From the NCBI GenBank assembly GCA_963457665.1, contig OY735202.1, positions 54,209,631 to 54,273,630 of the forward strand: a DNA stretch of 64,000 nucleotides, written 5' to 3'. The stretch's first letter is position 1, and each line of letters opens with the position of its first letter. Origin of the DNA: Thysanoteuthis rhombus (lineage: Eukaryota; Mollusca; Cephalopoda; Oegopsida; Thysanoteuthidae). Positions 1-10,615 of this stretch are shown here, one piece after another. A program made the position numbers and the translations under genes. The notes beneath the pieces are model-generated. The model made no database searches, was not told the origin of the DNA, and worked only from the letters and a program-made list of their open reading frames with translations.

Positions 1-63
1 TTTCTCTACAAATTGCTGACCCAACGCTCAAAGAAGTATCGATGTCACCATAATATACTTGTA

Positions 64-66
<3 letters not shown>

Positions 67-135
<69 letters not shown>
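67..135. repeat. (TA)n microsatellite
   Basis: Uninterrupted TA dinucleotide run of about 69 bases. No flanking element is recognised. The SINE at 30.6 kb ends in a similar run, so this could be an orphan SINE tail, but no SINE body is visible beside it. Confidence 0.95.
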
Positions 136-140
<5 letters not shown>

Positions 141-284
141 ACATACCCAACCCATGCATAAATCATAAGTATTTAACACGTAATGGGCTGTTTGAAGTAG
201 GTGAGTGTGTGGGGACACACCTATTTCGTACTTTTCCCATCTGGTCTGGGCCCACTGCCGGCTCTGCACGGCCCTGAGCATGCT

Positions 285-1740
285 ACTCTAATCATAATTT
301 TTTTTACTGAGCATGAATAAAAAGATCTCGGAATGTAACCAGATAGTTAAAGATGATAGAGTATAGACTATTTACATACCTACTTACTATCCCTCTATTA
401 TTCCCTTTTCTTGCTCTGTTTCAAATGTCATCGTATCCCTTGTACCGTGTCTATCATAGCCATATCTGAAATATCAACAAAATCCAATATGATAAACCGT
501 CAACCAAATCTGTCAACCAAACTGTCACTCTAGGTTCTTCAGTTTCTAAACTGGTCTAGCCATCCAGCTATAAATCTATGTATCACACGTACAGATCGCA
601 CCAGTGGAGTCAAAGGGCTGAAAATGAACTTCTCATTAAGTTTCGAAAAACTTTCTTTCGTTTTTGTCTCTTGAAAATTCCCTCTCTAAACAGGTTTTAG
701 GGAGTCGATTTGGAATGTAAGTTTATGCTAAATTGCTCCTTTACTTTGTGTCAGATAGCATTCTCATTTGCTTTTTGAAAAATTTTGCTTTTTGAAAAAT
801 TTTTTAATTGATAATTAACCTACAAAATGTGAGGGAACTAAATTATTTTCTTAAACGATCATCCCCGACACGGTCTGCTGCCGAAAGACGTTCGTCACAT
901 GACGGTTTGTATCAAAGAGACTAACCAGACCTGTTCTCTTTTTATTAATCAAATGTTGATGGTCTCATGTTTATCTTGTGTTACTTTCATCATGTAAGTT
1001 TCATGTTGTGACGTACAAGTTAAAAGATTAAGGTAACTCCGAAAATTATGCTTGGTTTTCTTAATATTCCGATTTTTATTCACTCTATCCCTGGAACACT
1101 ATATATGGAAGTTACTCTCATTTAGTTTTAATCATACATACAAATATTAAATGAATAACGAAACAAATGTAATGAAGGATATAGAAATGGTGGATAGAAT
1201 TACTATAATATCAATGTGTACAAAAATAAGTGGTTAATGATGAAAGCAGAAAATACGCTATCTGGTTAGCCTTATATTTTCTATATCTAGAATATAATTT
1301 AGCCTGTTTTACCAACGTTCTGAATCGTATTCTGATTAAGAAAACCTTCATGATGAAAGACTATATAATAAAACCTATAGAATATTTTCTCGCCTATTAT
1401 TTTAAATGTGTCAAAATTTAAATTGTCAAGAATTATTTGAGATATTTTCTTTGATATTTCAGAATCAAACGAAATATTTGACTGCAACAAAATCGAGATC
1501 AGAATGATAGAACTTGAGATACATGGACGAAACAACCGGAGTAATTATCTAATCTGATCGGAGGAGACGAATCTTCTAATCTTTGAGTATGTTTCACCCT
1601 CCATCTTATTATTCTCTGCATAGACTCGTGCCCAAGAATGAATATATTTGATGATGATTGTAAAACACGTTTATACACGGTGTGAAACAAACACACGAAG
1701 GAAAAACGATGTCTAACGGAAACGTTTAATTGAGCAAATT
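285..1740. other. Upstream region without recognised gene
   Basis: AT-rich sequence with no convincing coding frame or repeat match within the window. It should hold the promoter and any 5' untranslated exon of the FAM124 gene. A pyrimidine-rich stretch ending in AG at about 1739-1747 could be an acceptor joining a non-coding first exon to the coding exon. This is an inference from consensus only. Confidence 0.4.
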
Positions 1741-1765
1741 GTCTTAGTATACAATAATCGATACG

Positions 1766-3343
1766 ATGTCTGATCCATGTGTCTGTTCAGTTATCATAGA
1801 GACCCAAACGCAAGAAGAGGAGACCTTGCTCCGTGAAGCCTACAGTCCGTTCCTCGCTTGGATCGATCCATCCTTCAAGTTAATCAAACTCATCAAACAG
1901 TCTCAAGGTTACAAAACACCAAATAAATGGATACGGCACAAATTTGATCAAGTCACTTGTTCTCATGATGTTATGACCAGCCCAGCTCTCAGTATAATGC
2001 TTTTTTTACACGACACAGGACCGTTGTCGTCGGAGCGTTTTCAACAACACTTCGCTTCAGGACCTTGGAAACTGCATCACCGAGTGGAACTGGTCAATAT
2101 TCACTCGCCTGCTTTAGCCTTGGCTGTCCAGAAATTTTATCAAGCAGGATGCGACACGCCATTATGGGCTGTTTGCCCCGTTGAGCAAGGCAACGAGCAT
2201 TTGAGATTCAATATCTTTGCGCGAAACTTTTCTGCAATGGTGGAATTTTACCGCGTTATTACGGGTATGGAAATGGAGACGACGAAAGACAATTTCTGTT
2301 GGTTTCAACTTTATTCTCAGCCTGGAGTAAAGATTCGTCTTGGCCTCAAGCACCACAAGTCTATCAATCCAGTTCCATTACAAAGATCCAGTCTTCGGTT
2401 CAAGGTTAATAACATCAATAGCATACGTGTTGTGATCGGCACCACTGTTCGACCAACATCACCGGGTTGTTTCATTGTATTCGATCCTGATGGGAACACC
2501 GTGTACCTTGATAGCGGTCAGACACATTTGTCGATATTGAAAACAGTTCAGTCTTATTCGCCTCCACTACCAACAAAGAATGTTTGGAAGGGATTATCTG
2601 GAGGAAATAGCAAAAACAAGTTAGATAAAAAAACATTAGTGAGCAGCGATTCTGGACGGTTCTCAGATAGTGACGTGGGAGCCAGCGAGGATAAATTTTC
2701 CAGTCAAAATGTGAAATCTAACAAAACAATAATTGCTGCTACATCTGACCTAACACGTAAGGTCAACAAAAAACGAAATTCACTGACATTGGGTCAACCA
2801 GATCTCTTTTTCAAAGAGAAACCCCAGCGACCCTTACAAAAAACTATGACTCCGATTGCAATAAACATTATAGAAACTTTTAATAGTCAGTTGCAAACAC
2901 AAGGTCAAGTCACTGGTGAGGAAGTTTGCGAATGCTCCAAATTAAAATGGAATAAAAAAACATCGATACTCCATCAAGGGCATGTTTTAGGATCACAGGA
3001 AACATGTGCAGTGCTTAACAGAGAAACTCTTGAAAACGTGCCCTATTCATGTGAGTTTAGAAAGGATGCAGACTGCGACCCAACGCCAAAACTCTTTCAA
3101 TTTTTTTCACAAGCGTTGTCATTGAAATCTGCTGGAGACAGTTCAGTTGATGGATTTTTTTATGAAAATCTGTCACAAAGCAACAAATCGGATTTCTGTG
3201 ACACCCTAATCAGAGGGAATGACAAGATTTCTATGATTTCTCATTGCAATGACATCAGACTGAATAGTTTTGCTGAAAAGAGTTCGTCCAAGAAAATTTG
3301 TGTGAATGGAACAATTGAAACCGATGATGAGATTTTTGTTTAG
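1766..3343 (+). CDS. FAM124: FAM124 family protein (single coding exon)
   Basis: A 525-residue open frame that resembles vertebrate FAM124A/B. About residues 5-255 form the conserved FAM124 domain, a glyoxalase/dioxygenase-like fold of unknown activity. Recognisable blocks are PFLAWIDP (28-35), IMLFLHDTG (77-85), DTPLWAVCPVEQGNE (131-145), the MVEFYRVI helix (159-166) and DPDGNTVYLDSGQ (244-256). The rest is Ser/Lys/Asn-rich and looks disordered. The last residues, DDEIFV, resemble the acidic-hydrophobic end of human FAM124A (MEEFYI), which suggests a kept C-terminal docking motif. Length is in the family range (human FAM124A about 546). The start chosen is the first ATG in the frame, at the end of a non-coding stretch. 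Vertebrate genes are split by introns; here the coding part is uninterrupted. Biochemical function is unknown for the family. Confidence 0.9.
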   Translation: MSDPCVCSVIIETQTQEEETLLREAYSPFLAWIDPSFKLIKLIKQSQGYKTPNKWIRHKFDQVTCSHDVMTSPALSIMLFLHDTGPLSSERFQQHFASGPWKLHHRVELVNIHSPALALAVQKFYQAGCDTPLWAVCPVEQGNEHLRFNIFARNFSAMVEFYRVITGMEMETTKDNFCWFQLYSQPGVKIRLGLKHHKSINPVPLQRSSLRFKVNNINSIRVVIGTTVRPTSPGCFIVFDPDGNTVYLDSGQTHLSILKTVQSYSPPLPTKNVWKGLSGGNSKNKLDKKTLVSSDSGRFSDSDVGASEDKFSSQNVKSNKTIIAATSDLTRKVNKKRNSLTLGQPDLFFKEKPQRPLQKTMTPIAINIIETFNSQLQTQGQVTGEEVCECSKLKWNKKTSILHQGHVLGSQETCAVLNRETLENVPYSCEFRKDADCDPTPKLFQFFSQALSLKSAGDSSVDGFFYENLSQSNKSDFCDTLIRGNDKISMISHCNDIRLNSFAEKSSSKKICVNGTIETDDEIFV

Positions 3344-3395
3344 AACAACAACTGACCTTGTTTTACTTCATTCATCACGAGATGACCAAGACAAA

Positions 3396-3401
3396 AATAA
3401 A
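3396..3401 (+). promoter_or_regulatory. Poly(A) signal of FAM124
   Basis: AATAAA hexamer 53 bases after the stop codon, on the coding strand. A second AATAAA lies near 3765. The nearer one would give a very short 3' UTR. Confidence 0.5.
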
Positions 3402-5170
3402 TGAATGCAATCGAACGTTTTCTACGGCAATTCAAATAATTGTCAGATTTTAACAAAACTTACTGTTCTTATTTCAACAATTTATGAATATATTTTCTTG
3501 TAATAACATGTAAAGAAGATATTTCTTTCATTTCACTAAATTCATTTTAGAAAGAAACTGTGTATCTGAACAATTTTTCAAAATAGTACTTAAAGGTAAT
3601 TCCCACGTGAAACGGTTTTGTTAGCATAAATAATATCACCGATTGGATTGTTTTGTTGTCTTTCAAAATACAATATTGCTTTGTTTCTTCTATTTGGATT
3701 CTAAAATTTGACGTACGCAAAGAGAAATATTTACACGAATAATATTTATAAAAAGAATTATTCCAATAAAAGCAATTTGAAAAGTAATTTAAATTTCTGC
3801 TTTATTCTGTTAGTACAGTTTATCAATATTACATACGTGGAGACCTTCAAATATCAACTAAGACATTGAAGTTGATGTTTTTCTTTCTTTTAGAAGGGAT
3901 GCTAAAAGTTTCTAATTCATTGATTGGCGATTGGGAAATCAAAATTTCATACAATACAGGAAAATTATCTAATTTATGTCTTTTTGACATGCTTGAAAGC
4001 CAACTTTTGCTGTCCTGTGACAGGTTTAATTAACAAGATGCAGATAAACAAATATTGCGCTTGAAAAAAATGAATTGACACTTTTGACAATCATATCACA
4101 GAAATTGTCACTACTTAGCAGCAGTGACACCAGAAAAAATCCTGAACTAATTGATCTGACAAATGTAATATCCACAATTTTAATTAAAACTCGCTTTTTC
4201 CCAATATATTAACCTAAAACTAGCGTACATTATTTTACAATTCACTCGATTAATCAATAAATCTACTAGTTTTGATCAAATCAAGTTGCTCTGACGACTA
4301 GTTTGTTTTGGGGAGATTAAAATACAGGATTTTAGAATTTTAATCTAGGTAGCAATAATAGATCAAAACGAACATAATCACTGATAAAAATATAAACGTT
4401 TTCTTCAAAAACAGCCGAATTCTGTTTTGAACTCATAGAATTTTTTTTGTATAACAAGTTTCAGAAAATATTTTTTCTTACACTAAGTAGAAATAGTCTT
4501 GACCCATATTGGAATAAGAAGTATTTGGTCACTCGAAATGTTTATTTAGTAGACTTGGAATTCGCATATATAAAAAAATGATATTTGGTGAATATACTGA
4601 GATTTTTACATCGAAATGCAACTGGTTATTGAGTAAAATATTCAGAAAATATTAGAAATCGTTTGTAAAATTGGTGTATGAAAATGAATACAATTTTCAA
4701 ACTTTGTATACCATCGTAGAAAGTTCTACAACGTTGATTTTATTAGGGTATGATTCAGTCTAAGTCGTCATTTGCTCACCATCTTCTTTCGACAAGGTTG
4801 TCATTATGGCTAGAATTTAGAGGCGCACAATATAAAAAAAAATCAGGCAGCATTCTGACACTTTAATTCATAAGAACATGACTAAAAACCTAAATATCTC
4901 TGCCAGGGCCCTTGAATCTATCGTGCAGAATTGAAAAAAGTTTGGGATCACTAGAAATAGTTATGCTCAATGAAAACTGGGACGAGATGAAACCTATGAC
5001 AAGGAGAACATAATATATATAAGTTGATCGATTTATTAACTTTGAACAGTCAGAAAGAAGGAAAGATTGATATAAAAATTATTTTTGCACAACATATAGA
5101 ACCTGAGATGTAATAAAGAAGTTGTTTAGTTTTTACAATTATGACAAAATTTAACAATAAAAATCAGCGT
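3402..5170. other. Intergenic, no gene seen
   Basis: AT-rich, stop-dense in all frames. No recognised transposon protein, RNA gene or tandem array was found here. Confidence 0.6.
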
Positions 5171-5177
5171 TAAGCTC

Positions 5178-6068
5178 CGCCAACCGAATCACAAAAACGC
5201 TTAACGAAAATCAACCACGGGAACAAGCTGGCTTTAGAAGAAGTTACTCAACCATGGACCAAATTAAGCAGCAGAATATAAAATGTCACTCACGATGGCA
5301 TTTATAGACTCAAACAAGGCTTTTGACTCTGTAGAAATTCTCAAGGCCACTGGTGCTATCACTCTACAAGGTGTAGATCCCATATATGAGTATTGCAACC
5401 TATATACCGTCACAAGACTCGGAGCCCTTTCAGCTCCCGAAGTGGTAAGGCAGAATGATATCAGCTAACCCAAACTCTTTACAGCCTGCCTCGACATGAT
5501 TTTCAGAAACCTAGACTGGGAAAACGAAGGTATCACAAGAGACGGAGAATACTTGAGTGAACTCAGATTTGCAGACAACATGGTCCCTTTTGCAGAGAAC
5601 CTCCTGGACCTCCCACTAATGCTAGACGAACTGAACGAGTATACAACCAATGCATCCTCCCGATAATCACCAATGGAGCTGTAACAATGAACCTAATCAA
5701 GTGACTGAACTGCAAACTGAGAACCATGCAACGTGCACGTGAGAGAATCGTGCTCAACATTGCATGGAGAGATCACAAGACAGCACAGTATATTAGGAAA
5801 AAACAGGTGTCTGGGACATCATAGAAACAATTAGGAAACTCAAATGGCAATGGGCTGGCTATGTTACAAGAATGGCCGACAACCGATGGACATCATGACT
5901 GACAACATAGATCCGGAGAGATCTAATGCAGAACCGAGGCCGGTTGAATGTGAGAAGTCAAGACGAACTGGACAGGTTCAGAGAATATTGGTTCCGCGAC
6001 GCTCACGATAGAGAAGTATCGCTAATCCTGGGGAAGGTATATGTCCAATGATGGATGACAAAAGACTG

Positions 6069-6107
<39 letters not shown>

Positions 6108-6108
6108 T
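5178..6108 (+). mobile_element. RTE-type LINE fragment, 3' part, decayed
   Basis: Aligns by eye with the large RTE copy from about 29150 to its end: the N-RIT-K-L-E-NQPREQAGFRR-like block, the palm block around the DFKKAFDSVE equivalent at 5305-5340, the FADD equivalent near 5570, and the C-terminal segment up to the DNRW and DELD-F blocks. Frames are broken, several segments are missing (the track jumps from the DELNE block straight to the QCILPI block near 5640), and in-frame stops occur. The copy ends in (ATT)n at 6069-6108 at the same sequence point where the large copy ends in (ATG)n. RTE elements typically end in a short tandem repeat rather than poly(A). Confidence 0.9.
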
Positions 6109-6429
6109 AATAAACTATGGAAATTCATCTTTGGCAGTCCACTGTAGCGCAATGGTTAACAAGCTCATCATAGAAAAGAACCAAAAAACAAGTGCATGTG
6201 TCTTGCATTGAAAATTTACAAACTGCAAAATAAAGTAAATTATATCTTTGCATGGCAACTTTTTGGATGTATTTGGTAAATTGTGCTTTGGATTAATTAC
6301 GAGTGTTAGCTGAACCTGTGGAAATTTCACAGATATTGACAACTAATCGATTATTTCTTGCCTCTGTTTTCCTCTCATCCACTCGGGCCTGTATCTTCTC
6401 TCCTTTATTCCTTCCAATCTTTGCTGCTC

Positions 6430-6750
6430 GTTCATGATTTCATCGAAATGTAATACAAATCTAATTTTCCTACCCCTTCAGTAACCTACATAACTTCCTT
6501 TTGTGTCCTCTCCTTTCCTACCGTCTTGTTAAAGTACCTAATTTTTTTTCTGTCCTGTTTCTTCCTGCCCTCATTGAAATGCCTAACTTTCTTTCCTCCC
6601 TTTCTTTTCCTACCTCCTGATTAAACCACCTAATTCTTTTTCTTTTTTCCCCCCTTTCTTCTCATCTTCTTATTGGACTACCTTTCTTTTCTACTTTCTC
6701 TCTTCCCACCTTCTTATTAAACCACCTCACCTTTCCCTTTTGTTATTAGT
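6430..6750. repeat. Pyrimidine-rich minisatellite, about 47-bp unit
   Basis: Six to seven diverged units, each with a TTATTAAACCACCTAA-like core followed by a C/T-only stretch. Unit lengths read as 44-49 bases. Almost no G occurs on the + strand in the T/C parts, so the opposite strand is a purine tract. Confidence 0.75.
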
Positions 6751-7374
6751 CTAAGTTAAACCGTTGAATACAGGTAGGAACAAGCAGAATAATAATATAA
6801 ATTTTATCTGTTTGTAATTATGAATCATCTTGCTTGGATAGATTTCGATGAAGAATTCGAAATTGTCATGTAAATGTTTTGATCCATTCGAGTGGAAACA
6901 GGACACTCCATTTTCTCCCTCCTTCTCCCTCCCTGCACTGTCTTCTTTTTGCCCTCAGATTTCTTTCACAGCTGCTCTTTCTTTCTCTTGGCAAAAACTT
7001 GTAGAAACATGTACATGAGGATGGATGAGCCTGACACGAATTTATTATAAGAAAAACGAAAAATATATCCCAATCAAAATGAAGAATTTCAGGTCAACCC
7101 TGAATTCAACCACTTTTTCCTTGCCCCATTTCCCACCTTCCACGAAATCTATCGAGTACTTTCAGAGATATCGTGTGGACAGACAGAGAGGATGTAAAAT
7201 GGACGTGACCGAATACAAATACTTCTTCAACTTCAAAATATTCAAATCACTCACATGTTGAAAATTATTTACAACAGCTTAGTTATGTTAGTTGCTTTGA
7301 TGTGTGCTTCAATATTTATAAATCAAAAAACTTATGGGACTGTATTTTCACGTGCAATTTGCTGTTTAAAAATA

Positions 7375-7920
7375 AATTGTGACGGGAGATAAAAAAGGGT
7401 ACTTTACGATAAAAAGTAACAAAAAGAGAGCGTGGGACAAGCGAAATGAATTATTCCTATTCCCCAAAGAAAGTGTGCTGCGGTGTGTGCAGTGGAATTG
7501 GGCGAGAGTCGTCTACTATATGATCGTTTTCGAGAAGCAAACGATTGCTTTGAACAAATACTGCTTCCGATTAGACCGACTGAAAGTAGCAATCGATGAT
7601 TACTGTAATACTAAATCGCGTTTAACAGTTTACTTGAGAAGTTTTCAGTCATCCACCATCTTCAGCAGATATTCTACCTTCTGTTTACCATTCATTCTCG
7701 CTCTCTACAGAATTCTCTAAATGGAAAAAAATTCTATGGAAGATGTAAAAAATCACCTACAGCATTTTTTTAAGCAATGAGAGGGTGGAATTGTGAAATT
7801 ACTTGAAAAATGGCGAAGATAAATAAAATTGAATATATCTAGTTCAATGAAACTATCATTGAGAATTTTAAAAAGCTGTCTTCCATTTTTACCTATTAAA
7901 CTGAACAAACATTTTTGTCA
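7375..7920 (+). mobile_element. Mariner-like transposase remnant
   Basis: The frame at 7379-7720 begins with VTGDKKG, matching the mariner block VTGDEKW that carries the first catalytic Asp. It continues with a counterpart of KKVMLCVWWDWKGVVYYELLP (here SVLRCVQWNWARVVYYMI), the block around NKYC, and then LDRLKVAID. The HQDNARPH-YSPD region holding the second and third catalytic Asp is missing. Downstream, LQNSLNGK and MEDVKNHLQHFF blocks appear in two different frames near 7705-7775, and the weak end of the transposase lies before 7830. The N-terminal DNA-binding half is absent. This is a dead Tc1/mariner-superfamily copy related to the one at 35.6 kb. Confidence 0.85.
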
Positions 7921-7959
7921 TCCAATGGTTTTAGAGGTTGAAAACTCAATGACAATTTT

Positions 7960-8662
7960 GTGGTGAGTTCTTTTGTTGAGAAATGAATAGTTAGATGAAT
8001 GTTGGGAGATGAGGGATTTGGTCTATTCGTGGTTTATTATGAAGCGTGCGAGCGGCCCTGTAGATGTGTAGGAGGGAAGGATGATGTACAAAGAGAATGC
8101 ACGCCAAGTATGAACTTGGACACGAAGATGAAACAGAGGGAGAAGAACACATGTACGTTTAATACTAGGACATAAATGACAAATGAAAATGAAGTACACA
8201 TAAGGATAGCATAAATCTGATCAATCGCGTGAAGAGATGAGAAGAGAAGAGAAGGTAATACGTGGAAATGGGTTCAGTTTGCGAGCCATACTACCAAGTT
8301 GTGTGCGTTAACTTTGGGGGCTATCCTCTGACGCTGATAGACTCTCGACGGACAGACCATGAAAGACATAGAACATGGAGTTTTATCCATGCGTGTTTCC
8401 CGAAGTAGAGAAATTTTAGGAAAGATTATCGTGACTATCGGATAGCAAAAAGCCTTGCCATTTCATTCACGAGAGTGAGGGGTGTATACGCGTTTGGAGC
8501 ACGCGGTGAAGATACGTTGGCGTAGCTGCGTAGCTGTGCATATGTGTGATGCCTCGACATCGATGAAGTGAAATGGCAAAGTTAGTAAAGAGATTGGTTG
8601 TGGTGGAAGAATGGTTAAGATCGGATCAGCTAGGAGGTCGACGAAATGATAACGATCTTAGG

Positions 8663-8701
<39 letters not shown>

Positions 8702-8883
8702 GGGGTCGGCAAAAGTGCCGGGGCCAGAGGCATGATCAGCTAAGGGAACTGGTGCCAATGAGCATTGGACCATGTGCGTCCAGTGTTTTTATAGGGGTCG
8801 TCGTCAGAGGTGACGTTTTCGATATCTAGCTAAAAGAAGAGTTTCGTATCTAATTCCTGACTAAAAAAATAGGGGGCGCTACA
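7960..8883 (-). mobile_element. LTR-like dispersed repeat, copy 1 (possible solo LTR)
   Basis: Shares a long, diverged block with 19020-19866, 48240-48850, 55155-55380 and, inverted, 25860-26115. Read on the - strand it starts TGTAGCGCCCCC at 8883, a common start for gypsy-type LTRs. It carries TATAAAAA at 8793-8786 and AATAAA at 8038-8033 in LTR-like order. No protein domain or primer-binding site is recognised, boundaries are approximate and no clean target duplication was found. An unclassified non-autonomous repeat is the alternative. Old, given divergence between copies. Confidence 0.45.
8661..8702. repeat. (GA)n microsatellite
   Basis: GAGAGA run with one interruption, inside the LTR-like repeat copy 1. 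Confidence 0.9.
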
Positions 8884-10144
8884 ATAGAAATTTCTATTGA
8901 CGTAAGCACAACTACAACTGTCCTCTCAAGAATTACCCTCAAGTTAAAAATGAAGAGTTAGAAAGGGTTGTTATTTAAAAGTTTATAGATTGATGCTAAT
9001 TACACAAAATAGTCATTACAATCGAGCTAATAATAGATAATGATACAATTATGAACGTCACTTAACCTGATCGAAGCTATCATGTTTTATTCATTCCATT
9101 AATATGAAATAATATGCATATTTATTTAATGCATTAATTATTTTCTCACGATTTGGTTTTATGTCATGCAATCTGACCATGAAAAAGTATTAATAAACAT
9201 CAAATGATTAAAGCTGGTGGTTATTCAAAACTGTGTATGACTGAACTAAAATTTAGACTTGATCTTGTCAGCAATGGCAGTATACGGGAAATAACGAGAG
9301 GCATATTTTGTAGTTTTTACTCACAAAACAATATTTTAATGGTCGTTAGTATCGAATAAACAATATGAATAACCAGTACTATTTAATGTAATATATTTTC
9401 TAAGGCTCTCAATGAATTTAATTTAGATTTATGGAAGGCTGTGAAATACTATGAAAGAACTGAATAAATTTAGAGCCAGATCCAAGCACAATTACCCACC
9501 ATCGTCGTTGTTATATGTCCACACAGCTTAACATCGTCGAAAATTCTTATCTGTCAACATGATATCTCACATGGCTCTTCATAAATTTCAATGAAAATTT
9601 GCAGAAAGACAGACAATGTAGGAAGTGATTGACCTTTGAGACAGATCTATGCACAGTTAGCTCCCATATGGGTAACGTATACAACATAGAAAATTTAATT
9701 TTTAAAGCGTGTTCAATAAATCATTTTACAAAGAGGTGAATATAATAATATATTCCTTTTCTTTTTACAAATATATCAATAAAAGATAGTTTGTCTTTTA
9801 TTTGGGAATGCAACTGTGTATTAAAAAAGAGTCCACGATGAATTTGAGTTTTACGATGGTTCTTGTTCAAATAATTGTGTGTGTGGGTGCATTGCTGTAT
9901 TCGCATCATTTAAGTATGAAAATCAATAAGGAGTGAAATTGGGAAAAGGGAGGTATTCCCTGTTTATGTGTCTCTGTAAGTACAAGTAAAGTTAAAATCT
10001 GAACTGAATTGAGCTGAAAACTCGAATGTGTGTTAGAGCGAAAGTTACATAGGCTTTCCTATATATTTTTCAGGGGAGGCCCCAGCGTTTTATTCGCCTG
10101 CTGTCAAGATAGCTTGCGATTTTTGATCTGCCAAATTTATAGAA
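8884..10144. other. Intergenic, no gene seen
   Basis: AT-rich and stop-dense. No recognised gene or element apart from a short TG-rich stretch near 9875. Confidence 0.5.
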
Positions 10145-10615
10145 ATCAGAATGAAGATTGCTTAGGCTAGCATGATTTCAATATTTACCAGCTAAGAAGG
10201 GAAGAAATCAACCATGAACCCTTCAGTCATCGGCCCCAACCACAGAAGGAATCGGCTATCATATAAGCCACCTACTTTAGAGTAGAGTAGGGTGCAGAGA
10301 AGCTGCTGGGACACTGCATAGAATTCTACGTTCCTTGTCACTTCGATATTCTGACCCCAAGAAGATTATAATTCTGGTGAAGCTACACCAATAGATATAC
10401 CAAGAGACATCAAATGGATTCCCCCGAACGACTTATAATTTCAACACAAGAAGTTCGTTAAAGCTGTGCCAATAGACACACCAAGAGATATTAGGTAGAT
10501 AAACCGAAAGACAGACCGATAGTCCATCAATAGTGTCCCTACCCGTATCAGTGTATATTCTGACCAGTCAACCGGTAAGAATACTGACATGAACTTTGTT
10601 GCATATTTTTGTTCA
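10145..10615 (+). repeat. Dispersed repeat family D, copy 1
   Basis: About 470 bases alignable with 62628-63100 in the same orientation; long exact words such as CTGCTGGGACACTGCATAG are shared. It contains a TATATAAG-like box (about 10260) and, further on, two imperfect units of about 75 bases with the core ACCAATAGAYATACCAAGAG. No coding frame. The TATA box and mid-size length are compatible with an LTR or promoter-bearing non-autonomous element, but the family is not recognised. Confidence 0.7.

Noticed and set aside
45-281. 78-codon - strand frame with a long Tyr-Ile run
   Set aside because: Translation of the TA microsatellite.
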